From Pigoraptor vietnamica (taxonomy: Eukaryota > Opisthokonta > Filasterea), in NCBI GenBank assembly GCA_943704525.1, contig CALSCQ010000666.1, positions 1 to 22,954 of the forward strand: 22,954 nucleotides of DNA, given 5' to 3'. Position 1 is the first letter of the stretch; every line of letters begins with the position of its first letter. This document shows, one piece after another, positions 11,901 to 21,800 of the stretch. The position numbers and the translations under genes are program-made. The notes below the pieces were generated by a model, which saw only the letters and a list, made by a program, of their open reading frames with translations, made no database searches and was not told the origin of the DNA.

Positions 11901-14900
11901 GCCGACGAACACGGCCTCGAGGTAGATCCACAGGTTCTGCACGTGCAGCCAGTTCTCGATAATCTCCGTCGCGAGCGTGAGCTTCTGGACCCACTGCTGG
12001 ATCTCGGGCTTGAACGGCGCGTTGTAGCGGTTGCTCATGAGCGACCCGAGGATCATCAGCGAGTCCTCCATAAACATCACGATGTCCGACGTGTCCGTGC
12101 CCTTGAGCAGCAGGCTCCCGCGGTTCTTGAACGACGAGAACGTAAACTCGCGCGTGCTCCAGTCCGTGATCACCATGCGCAGCTTCGCCTCGATGTCGCG
12201 CTCCTTCACCGCCGCGATGCACACGTCCTCGATGTCCTCCTTGTGCTTGAGCAGCGGCGCCTCCATCAGATTGCGCAGGTAGAACGACTCCGAGTCGATC
12301 TTGAACGTGTGGCCCGTGATCTGCGCGATCTTGTCCCAGTGGCGCGGCTGCATCGCCTTGTTCGCCATGAGCTCCATGAGCGGGAGCGTCTCGCAGAAGT
12401 CGTCGATCGTCTTCTTGAGGTCGAGGTACGCCTCCCAGTCCTTGAGCGCCTTGGGCAGCTTGCGGCACTTGTTCTGGTACTCCTGCAGCTCCGCGTTGAT
12501 CTTCTCAATGTTGATGTCGACCCACAGCACGTCGTAGTAGCCGTTAACGCCGTCGATGACCGCGTTGTACAGCGTGTACAGCGACTGGAGCAGGCGCAGC
12601 TCCTTCTTGATCCGCTGCAGCTCGGGGTAGTCCGTGATCGTCAGCCCGAACAGCTCCTCGCCCGCCGAGTACGTCTCGTACTTGCGCCAGAGCTCCTCGA
12701 AGCGCCGCTGGAACACGTTCAGCCGCTCGCTCGCCTCCTTCGGCTTGATGCCGGGGACGATCGGGCCCTGCGTCTGGTAGTCGTCCGAGAACGAGCTGAC
12801 CGTGACGACAAACTGCTCGACCGACGCCATGAGGTCGCTCTTGAAGCCGGGTTCCATGCGGATGAGCGCGTCCTGCACGTCCGACGCCTGCGACCGCAGC
12901 TTCTGCCAGTTGTAGCGCAGCGTGTCGACGCGCTCCGTCTCTTCCTTCGACACGAGCACGTTGAACTTGGAGAGCATCGCGTACGCCTCCTCGATCGGCG
13001 CAATGCTCATCTCGATCTTGATCTCCATCTCGCGCAGCTCGGACAGCGCCGCCATCGTCTGCCGCACGTCGTCGAGGTCCTTGATCTTGCGGCTGAGGCG
13101 CTTCGACACGTCCGACACGAAGTTGATGACCTCCTCCATGTCCTGCTTCGCCTTGAGGTTGAGGTTCTGCCCGTACACCTGCTTCCACGCCTTCGTCTCC
13201 GACGTCAGCGCGAGCTTGAGCGGCTCGGTCGTCAGCTCGATCGCGCCGATGTTGAAGTGCGCCGGGAGCTCGTTCACCTCCTGCTCAATGTCCTCGTAGC
13301 GGTGGATCTCGCCCTCGAAGTCGCTCAACGTCGGCTGGCGCTCGAGGAACTGGCGCATCTTCTCGTCGCGGTCCTCCTGCCAGACCGTGTTGTACTTGCC
13401 GAGCGTGTCGAGGAGCCCCGTGATGTCCTTCTTCGTCGAGTTGATCGTCGAGGTCAGCATCATCACAATCTTGACAATGTCCTTGTTGTTCGAGACCTCG
13501 CTGAAGTAGTTGCGGAGGACGGCCTCGGCGTTCGCGGCCGCGCGGTCCTGGTTCCACTGGAACACCGCCTTCGACACGTTGAGGATCGTCTGCGCCGCCT
13601 TGTTCAGAGCCTGCTGAATGTCGTCGAGCCCGGGCCGCATCACGACGTTCGGGATCGCAAGGGCAATCTGCGCCTTGAAGAAGGGGACGAGCGGGCCGTC
13701 CTTCGACGACTGCGACCGCGAGAAGCGCTCGGCGCCCGACGCCGGCATGGCGAGGCGGCGCTTGATCGTGTCGAGCGACAGGCGCGTGCACTTGACGAGC
13801 GCCTCGAGGTTCTTCTGGTTGAAGTAGAGGAGCAGCTCGCGGCACTCGTTCTGCGCGAGCTCGCGCTGCTCCGACGTCATCTGCTTCGTGAGCGCGCGGA
13901 CGAGGTCGTTCGCGGCCTTCTCGACGAGCGAGCTCTGCTTGTCGAGCGTCTTGGCCGTCGCGTCGCACAGCGACTCGGTGCGCTCGATAAACTCCTCGAC
14001 CGTCCAGGGCTCGTCGCCGGGGATGTCGACGAGGCACGTCGTGCTCATGTCGCGCAGGAGGGCCTCGATGCGGCACTCGCGAATGTCGTTGACCTTGTCC
14101 GTTAGCTCCTCGAGCTGGCCGAGGCAGCGGTGGATGTTGTCGAGGTACGACTCGAGGTTGAGCGACGTCCACGTCAGCATCGTGAGGCCGGGCTCGAGCG
14201 CCTCGGCGACGCGCGAGATGTAGAGGCTCATCAGCGACGTGAAGATGTCGGGGATCTTCGCCGTGATGCGCTTGTGCTCATTGAGCATGTGCTGCAGACG
14301 GTTGAAGTTGCGCTTGATGCGGTCCTCCTTGACGCAGAGCACGCGCGCGGCCTCGGGGATCTCGAGCTCCATCCGCTGCATGCACTTCGTCTCGCGGATC
14401 AGCTGCAGGATGTCGGGGTCGAAGTTGACGTACAGCTGCTCCGTGTCCGGGTGGCGCACGAGGAGCGTCGCGTGGAGGCCCGTCTTCGCCGCCTCGACCA
14501 TTTTGTACCACCCGCGGTGGTAGAGCATCTCAAACTCCATAAGCACCGACGCGAGCTTGTTGTAGTTGCGGATGATCTTGCGCCCCTCGACGCCCTGCAG
14601 GATCGACGGCCGCTTCTGGAACGCGCGCATCGGGTTCTCGATCCGGCGGAAGAGCTGGCGCGCCCACGAGATGCAGCCCGAGACCGGCGGGAGGTTGCGC
14701 GGGATCGGCGGGTTGTCCTTGTTCTTCTGGTAGATCTTGCGGATGACCTCGAGGTCCTTGCCGTAGTGCAGGAAAATCTTCATGTACTTGTCCTCGAGGT
14801 CGAGGTTGAGGTTCTCGATCGACTCGAACTTCTGCAGCAGCTCGAGCGCGAGCTCCGTCGACGTGATGCGGTCGAAGCACGAGTCCATGAAGCGCTGCAG

Positions 14901-16385
14901 CTGGAGCTCGAGGTCCGAGATGTCGCGCTTGAAGACCTCGTAGTCCGTGTCGAAGTCCATCTTGCGGTGGTCGAGGATGTCGTACGGCTTGTTCTTCATC
15001 GTGATGACGATCTGGTTGAAGCGCGTGAGAATGTTCTCCATGCCCTCGATGCGGCTCCCCGCGAGCGCCGAAAACTTCTCGATCGTGTTGAGCATCTCGA
15101 CGACCTTCTGGATGCGCTTGCAGAACGTGTCGAACTTGCCGAAGATGTACATCTCGCTGAAGTCAAACTGCCGCTCGTTCGGGTTCTCCTGCAGCTTCGC
15201 CTTGACGCGCTGGAAGCTCCGCTGGTAGTCTTCGTTGAGGCGCACGCACTCGTTCAGGCGCTGGATCAGCGGCTTGCGCTCCTGCTCCCAAATCTTCGAC
15301 CCGTCCTGGTAGACGTAGTTCTTGCACGCCGTGATCATCTGGTTCGTGATCTTGACGAATAGCGACGTCATCCGCTCACTCGTGTTGTAGTAGCGCGAGA
15401 TGCTGTGGATCATGCGAATCGCGTTGATGAGCCCGGGGATCGACGACTCCATGTCGACGGGGTTGCTCTTGTACAGCGGCTCGCAGAACTTCTCGAGTGT
15501 GTAGAGGTACTTGACGTTGTCCTTCGCCTCGTTCGCCGCGTCCGTGATGCGGTTGTCGAGGTCCTTCCACGCCTTGAGGAGGCGCGACTTGGCCGCGTGG
15601 AGCACGCCGACGACCGCCTTGCACATCGGGCTCTTGATCTGGTCGAGGAGCGAGTTGAACTTGGCCATGCGCTGCTTCCAGTGCTCGAGCTCCGCCTTCG
15701 GGCCGATGTCGTCCGCCTCCTTGCGCATCTGCTCGCTCTCGGCCAGCACCTGCTCAATCTGCTTGCACCAGTGCGACACGAGCTCTGCGCAGGAACGTAC
15801 ATGTGAGAATCCGTCGCACAAATCGCCAGACGGTACCACAGTCACACACCTTCGAGCGCATCGACCGTCTCCGTGTTGTTCGCGGCGTTGATGTAGTCCG
15901 CGGGCGTCTGGATCGTTTCCAGGTCGATGCCCTCCGGGCGCTTCAGCTGCACGCTGTCGGCGAGATTCGCGCGCGCACCCGCGAGAATGTTCACAAACTT
16001 ATCGAGCGACTCGAGAAACTCGTTCAGCAGCTCGTGCTTGTTTTGCGAGAGGTCGCCCCAGTTATCCTGCAACAGAAAGAGTGAGTGCCATGCATCCAAA
16101 ATGAGGAAAAAATTTCCAAACGCACCTGCGTCTTAAGCGCGGGAAGAAGGACGTTCGCAAGCATGCGCTCGAGCGACTCGAGGATGCCGTCGCCGCCGCT
16201 CGAGTCGATAAAGTTGAAGTTGATCTCCTGCGCCATGTTCTGCGGAGTGATCGGCTTCGTCGTCGTCCTAACAAAGTACACGCACGTTCCGCTGAGCGCC
16301 TCGGTGCGGCCGTTCGTGACAAACAGGCGTCGGGCCTTCGACTTGTGGCCCGTGCCGGGGCGCGGGTCCTTCTCGTTGGGGTCCT

Positions 16386-16459
<74 letters not shown>

Positions 16460-16992
16460 GAGACCCTCCACAGCCAACGGATTAACGCGGCAATGTCACA
16501 CCCACCTCGCCCTCTTGGAAGTAGAACAGCAGCTTGCGCGCGCCATTCTGCTTGAGGAAATCGTCGAAGGCGTCGATCTGCTTGCCCTCGAGGCAAAAGT
16601 CCTCCGCGAGAGACTCGTCAATTTCGAGCGTCTCGGCCACCTTCTGAATAATCCACTTGTGCCGCGCATCGAGCCGCGCGCGCTTCGCCTCCTTGCTCGC
16701 CGCGGCCTTCTGCTGCTGCACCTTCATGGCGTCGTTCGTGCCCAGCCCAGACCCCCGCCGCTGCAGGTGCTGGCGCGACGTGCGACGCGTCGATGTGTTG
16801 GGCTTCATGCGCGTCTCGTCGGCGCCCTCGCCGGCGGGTGACGGCATGTCCGTCTTGCTTGTCGACGGACGCTGGGCTGCAGGGGGCAGGGCGTCAGTCG
16901 ATACTCACGCGACAAAGAGTGATTGCAATGCGACACTCACCGTCCGCCCCATTCTCGCCCACAACGGCGAGCTTGTTTTCGTGATCAGCCAT
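2967..16992 (-). CDS. DNAH5: Axonemal outer-arm dynein heavy chain, gamma type (DNAH5/DNAH8-like), 5 exons, 4571 aa
   Basis: This is the microtubule motor subunit of the outer dynein arm, which drives ciliary beating. Exons on the minus strand: 16992-16941, 16876-16506, 16383-16126, 16066-15850, 15784-2967 (13716 nt, TAG stop). Introns are 64, 122, 59 and 65 bp, all GT-CAG. The start has A at -3 and G at +4. Order: N-terminal tail, linker, then P-loops GPAGTGKT (AAA1, residues 1933-1940), GPPGAGKT (AAA2, 2215-2222), GEQGTAKT (AAA3, 2539-2546) and GVGGSGKQ (AAA4, 2902-2909); a Lys/Glu/Ala-rich coiled-coil stalk around the microtubule-binding domain at about 3160-3430; AAA5, AAA6 and a C-terminal domain. 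AAA1 Walker B is in [13 protein letters not shown]. Length fits human DNAH5 (about 4620) and algal gamma chains. The tail ([21 protein letters not shown]) and the AAA2 region ([20 protein letters not shown]) are closest to DNAH5/8 rather than alpha or beta chains. No frameshift or internal stop is seen, so it looks functional. Confidence 0.95.
16384..16505 (-). other. Dynein intron 2, with a giant polypyrimidine tract
   Basis: The donor GTGGGT follows a GAG codon at 16508-16506 and the acceptor GCAG ends at 16384. The intron is 122 bp, of which 68 are one T run in transcript sense. The remaining 54 bases match the size of the other dynein introns (59-65 bp). Phase 0 joining links FYFQEGE to DPNEKDP, a plausible dynein tail reading. 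Confidence 0.85.
16388..16455. repeat. Uninterrupted A68 (T68 on the dynein strand)
   Basis: Sixty-eight consecutive A residues on the plus strand read as T68 in the dynein pre-mRNA and end directly against the GCAG acceptor. No interruption is present. The exact length is the least certain number in the window, because homopolymers of this size slip during replication and sequencing. Confidence 0.9.
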
Positions 16993-17467
16993 CGTTACGC
17001 TCCTGCAGGCGGCCAACGAGCACCGCCACAGTCGGTGAGACTAATGTCGCCTATCTCCTGCAGCGCACCCTCCGGATGCCCGCCCTCAAAGGGCAGCCGC
17101 AGAAAACGGAAACGCGCGAAAGGAAAAGAGGCGCAATGCCCGCACGACCGCCACCCCAATGGCAGCCAGCAAAGGTCAAAAGTACGCTCTTTTCGACAGT
17201 CTCACTCGTGAAGATAGTGTGGCAAACTAAGCATGGCTCTTTGCCGATCCCTTTTTCTTGGGCAGTGTTCGGGGGCTGTGGTGCGATTCAAAAGCGTTGC
17301 CAAGCAACATGCCAAGGAATTGAGCATCCGGGGTGCACTCATCGCGTGCAGTGATGTCACGATCCCACCGTGATGTCATTGTTACGCCTCAGCACACGTG
17401 ACCTTCAGTCTAAAAGTCTTCTCGGTTGCCGTTTGATCGCTCTCCAAACACCACGTTGCACCTCAAC
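16993..17467. promoter_or_regulatory. Divergent upstream region shared by the dynein and methionine aminopeptidase genes
   Basis: The two start codons point away from each other across 475 bases, so both promoters must lie here. No TATA box is obvious. Visible motifs are two TGATGTCA octamers, related to the CRE/ATF site, within GTGATGTCAC (17351-17360) and GTGATGTCAT (17370-17379), 19 bases apart, and a CACGTG E-box at 17395-17400, all within 120 bases of the aminopeptidase start. A plus-strand open frame at 16923-17354 starts inside dynein intron 1, has no recognisable domain and is not called. Regulatory meaning is inference. Confidence 0.55.
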
Positions 17468-18725
17468 ATGCGTTTGCGTCTGCCATCGCGGACTGCACAT
17501 GCGCTGCGAGTGGCGCGTGGGGCCGTGACCCCGCCGCGCGACGTGCCCCCGCACATCCCCCGCCCCCGCGGCCCCTACCGCTACCCGTCATTGTGGTCGT
17601 TTGCACCCGCGCCCGTCGCAGGTCCGCCTGAAAATGGGCCTCCGGAGGTCAAAGGGGCTGCGGAAATTGCCGGCATGCGCGCTGCGGGCACACTGGCGCG
17701 GCGTGTGCTGGATGCCGCCGCTGCTGCAGTGAAGGTGGGCTGGCCTTCGTCGCACATGTAGGAGCTCATGCTTACTCACATCCTTTCGCAGCCTGGTGTG
17801 ACAACAGACGCCATCGATGCCGTGGTACACGCAGCGATAGTGGCAGCGGGAGCCTATCCATCACCCCTGCACTACCGCGGTTTCCCAAAGTCGGTGTGCA
17901 CATCTGTCAACGACGTGCTGTGCCACGGCATCCCCGACCTGTGAGTCCTCCCCTGAACACAAATGATTTTTGCCGCGATTGCAAACCCGCGTGCCCACGC
18001 CCATTGTCTCGCCGGCGCAGGCGGCCGCTGGAACCGGGAGACATTGTCAATGTGGACGTGACTGTGTTCTCCGAGGGCTTTCACGGCGACGTTTCGGAAA
18101 CGTACGCCGTTGGCCACGTGGACGACGCCTCGTCCGCGCTGATTGCGACGACGCGCGAAGCCCTTGACAGCGCCATTGCAGCTTGCGGGCCGGGTGTTCC
18201 GCTGCAGCGAGTGGCCGAGATTATCTCGTGAGTGGCACGCACAAGCAGTGTGCCGAACATGCAGCCAAATGACTGTGGCTTGTGAAGGGAACTCGCAGGG
18301 CGCCGAGGCTTTTCCGTGAGTCCCGCATTCTGCGGGCACGGCATCGGGCGATTTTTCCACATGGCGCCACAGATAGTGCACTCGGGTGAGTTTGCCGTTG
18401 AGTTGCTTTGTGACCGTGACCTATGGCTGACGTGTGCGCACGCAGACATGTTCGAGCAAGAAGGCGTCATGCGCGAGGGCATGACATTTACAGTTGGTGA
18501 GGCCCTTCGACCTGCTACATGTGACTGCGTGATTTTCAGTACGTCGGCTGACGTGCTTGCTTTGCAGAGCCCATCCTGCTTGCGGGTCGGTGGGAGCACC
18601 GCATTCTCAGCGATCAGTGGACCGCTGTAAGCGTGGACGGGTCCCGGAGTGCGCAGTTTGAGCACACCATTGCGATCACGGGTGACGGGGCGGAGGTACT
18701 CACGCGCAAGGGCGACGTGACATAG
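17468..18725 (+). CDS. METAP1D: Methionine aminopeptidase type 1, probably organellar, 6 exons, 309 aa
   Basis: It removes the initiator methionine from nascent proteins using a dinuclear metal centre. Exons: 17468-17734, 17792-17940, 18021-18227, 18288-18385, 18446-18496, 18568-18725 (930 nt, TAG stop); introns 57, 80, 60, 60 and 71 bp. All five family metal ligands are visible: D151 and D162 (VNVDVTVF then HGDVSETY), H225 ([10 protein letters not shown]), E258 (TFTVEP) and E289 (QFEHT). The substrate-site histidines H134 (LCHGIPD) and H232 are also kept. The first ~45 residues are rich in Arg, Pro and Ala and have almost no acids, like a mitochondrial or plastid presequence. The N-terminal zinc-finger region of cytosolic MetAP1 is absent, hence the organellar call. 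The insert that marks type 2 enzymes is also absent. Intron 3 uses an AAG acceptor by frame and homology. The start has A at -3. Confidence 0.92.
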
Positions 18726-18807
18726 CACAGCACAGCTCATCCACGCGCAGATGTATTGGCACGGCCAAAGGCAAAGCACGCACGCGGGGCAAAATTTCAC
18801 TCGGCAA
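18726..18807. other. 82-bp gap between convergent stop codons
   Basis: The aminopeptidase TAG (18723-18725) and the V-ATPase TAG (18808-18810, minus strand) face each other across only 82 bases. Unless both 3' UTRs are very short, each transcript must extend into the other gene's 3' exon. No AATAAA is seen on either strand. Confidence 0.75.
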
Positions 18808-21800
18808 CTAGTCCTCCGACTTGCCCGTGAGCTGCTGCTCAAAGGAAAACGGCACAAACTGCTTGCCGTTGCCCGCATAGAACTTGTTCTGGAACTCGAC
18901 CCTGTGGCAAACGTGTGCATTAGGCGATGGGACTAGAGCGGGGGAGCAAGAAGGCGCCGCGACACGCACCAGTGCAGACGGAGGGCGTGGAGGAATGCCG
19001 AGAGGCCCTCCATGATGAGCAGGACGCAGATGGTCAGGACGGCCCAAAAGGCGAAGGCGGCGAGGATCATGACCGGGTTGCCGCTCTTGAACCCGCGGCG
19101 GAAAATCATCGTCCACAGCACCTCGGAGAGCTCTGCGACGGAGCGCAATTTAGCTATTCGAAAGGCGCTCCCGCAGACATTCAGCGCACACCCACCAGCA
19201 TGCGCGAGGCTGAGGGCCCACAGACGAAGATACGATGCCGTGTTCGAGATGCAGCCGAGGCAGTACTCAATCGTGTGGATGCACTGGTGCACCATGATCT
19301 CTCCGAACTCGAAGGGCTAGAGAACGCACGGGTCAGTCAGCCAACGAGACACACGATTGCACGCACATGCCACGCGTCTTTCAATCTCCCACCTCTTCCT
19401 CGTGCCCCGGCTCATCCACGGCATGGGGATCGTGCGAGGCACCCGCGAGCTCCTCGTCATCGTCCTCGCCGACGGTCGCTGGTGCTGCGCCGCCATCGCC
19501 GAAGGCCACGGCACCGCCGTGCATTGCGCGGCGGCGGTTGAGGTACCAAAGGATGGCGGGCTTGACGAGGAGCATCCACGGCACGCAGATGAGGGCGAGG
19601 GCGACAAGCTTACCCTGCACAGCATGCTGCGCATTGAAACCCAAGAAGGGTCAGCACAGTGCGTGCACGAATTGGAACAACGCACACATACGCACCTGCG
19701 TTTCGTAGAGGCGGTCCTCAACCTTGATCTCCTCGCCGCTCTTGAGGAACATGTTGATGAGGGCGAGAAGGAGGCTCGGGGCGACGCCGGGGTGCACCCA
19801 CTTGTAGATAATCATGAAGCAGAGATAGCCGAAGATGCACATGAGGAACAGCACTTGCGGCACAAACTCGCAGAAAATGTTGATCGGGCGGCGGAAGTAG
19901 CGGTGGTTGAAGAAGCTCAGGCACACGCCAAACATCATCTGCGCGACGCCGACAATAACGGCCATTTTCATCTTGTACGAGTTGAGGAACGTCAGACGGT
20001 TGTCCGCAAGGGCCCAGTGCTGCGCGCACGCACAAAGGGCAGGACAGGTCAGAAACCAGAATGACAGCAGACGGGCAGCATCCGCGACGCCACCCACCGG
20101 ATCAATGCCAAAGGGATATGCAGAGCCCGTGAACTTGTATGGATCGGTCGTGTCGTCGGGGTCGGGCGAGAACTTGATGATCTCCTCGTCGGTCGACGAC
20201 GGAATCGGCCACGAGGAGCCGAAAATGTCGAGCGACTTGGAGAACATGTCGTTGTAGATGAGCCCCGTGTACATCGAGAAGATGCCCATGAGCAGGATGA
20301 TGTAGCGCCCGGCAAACATCGTGTCGAAAATCTGCAGTCCGACACGGCAGGGGAGAATATGTTGGTCGCAAGGGAAGGGCGCACGCGGTCGCAGCCAGCC
20401 ACTAATGTGTTGGTCGCAGGGGAACGCACACGGACGCAGCCAGCCAAACGCACCTCTCCGCCGGCCTTGAACTTGGCGAGCTGCTTCTCCTTGACGACGA
20501 GGAAGAGCGCCAAGAGCGTCATGATGATGCCGTGACCAAAATCGCCGAACATGATCGCGAAGATGAACGGGAAGGTGATGATCGTGAACGGCCCCGGGTT
20601 GACCTCGCGGTACGAGGCGACGCCAAACGCATCAACAATCGCCTGGAAGCCCGACGTGAACTTGTTCGTCTTGTGAAACGTCGGCGGCTCGAGCTTCGTG
20701 TCCAGCCGATGGAGGATGGGCGCCATCGACGAACCGCTCCGCTCCTGCAGCACAGCAACATAGGCCACGTGAGAAGGCATTCGCGAGCACAATGCCCATA
20801 AATACATACCATGGCACGCCGAAGAGCCAGCTGGACGCTCTGCATCGAGCACTTGGGGACCCAGCCCTCTGCGACCAGCGCCTTCCGGGTCACGTCCGTC
20901 CGGAACATGTTCAGCGTGTGGTAGATCGACTTCATCTTCTTCACGCGAATATCCCACGAGCTGATCTCGCTCGACACGTTCGAGAGTACGCGATTGCGAT
21001 GTTCGGTCGTCTTGGCAAGGACCGACTGGAGGTCCTCGAGGCGCGTGGCCACCTGCAGCACGAGGTCGCGACGCTCGGCGGGCGTCTCAGGGCAGGGATA
21101 AACCGTCGCCCCGAATCCCTCGCAGATCTTGCGCGTCTTGGCCTCGAGCTGCTGGCCCTGGAAGAACACGATAAAGACGCTGCGCTTGGGGGCCTTCGTC
21201 TTCTGCGGTGGGGAACGCCATGTGTCACTGGGCATGCGGAGACGAGGCGCGTTCAGGCAGGCTTCAAAGCGCGCCAGGCCACCCACCGCGGGTGCGCTCG
21301 GCGCCTGCCACCCCGCCGACTCCTCGTCGTCCGCGTCGACATGCCGCAGGAAGGCATTGCCACGCGTCGCACGCCACAGCACGCGCTCGAACGCGGCAAT
21401 TTTCTCCGTGTTGATGACTCCGGTGACAAACCTGCACCAGAACAAATAAGCCTGACGACCCCTTTCCCCTTTCAACAACTCGCGCGCAAAACACAAATCG
21501 CCAAAGAACAGCCACCATAAACGAGCCCCAGAGAAAACCCACCCGAGCCGCACCGTACGGCCGTGGTGCTGCGACTCAACGTCGCCGTGCAGCAGCGACG
21601 TTTCATCGCTCTGCATCACCGACGCCTCGCTGAAGGCACCATGGCCATCCGCCTGCAACAGCCGCAACTGAGCACGTGCTGGACAGACGCTTCAGAGAAC
21701 TGCACGACGCACCTCCGCGAAGAAAGTTGCCGTCTTACGGAGGATCTGCCTCAGGTCCGTCAGTTCAGTAAAGTTGCGCTCGAGCATCTCTTCGTTCGCC

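Noticed and set aside
5172-14105. 2977-codon plus-strand ORF as a giant protein gene
   Set aside because: It is in exact antisense codon register with the clearly conserved dynein, has a low-complexity Arg/Leu/Glu/Val composition, no domain and no start or splice context. Codon bias explains it.
15785-15849. ATG at 15845-15843 (minus) as the dynein start codon
   Set aside because: It lies inside intron 4. The preceding residues are not dynein-like, and four upstream exons with a clear dynein tail join in frame.
16388-16455. A68 as the poly(A) tail of a retroposon insertion
   Set aside because: The sequence immediately upstream on the plus strand is conserved dynein exon 3, there is no inserted body or target-site duplication, and without the tract the intron has a normal size.
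16923-17354. 143-codon plus-strand ORF in the divergent region
   Set aside because: Its ATG lies within dynein intron 1, composition is Arg/Pro-rich without motifs, and no splice or conserved continuation was found.
17426-17467. Earlier in-frame TTG start for the aminopeptidase
   Set aside because: Non-ATG initiation is not needed. The ATG at 17468-17470 has A at -3 and begins a typical presequence.
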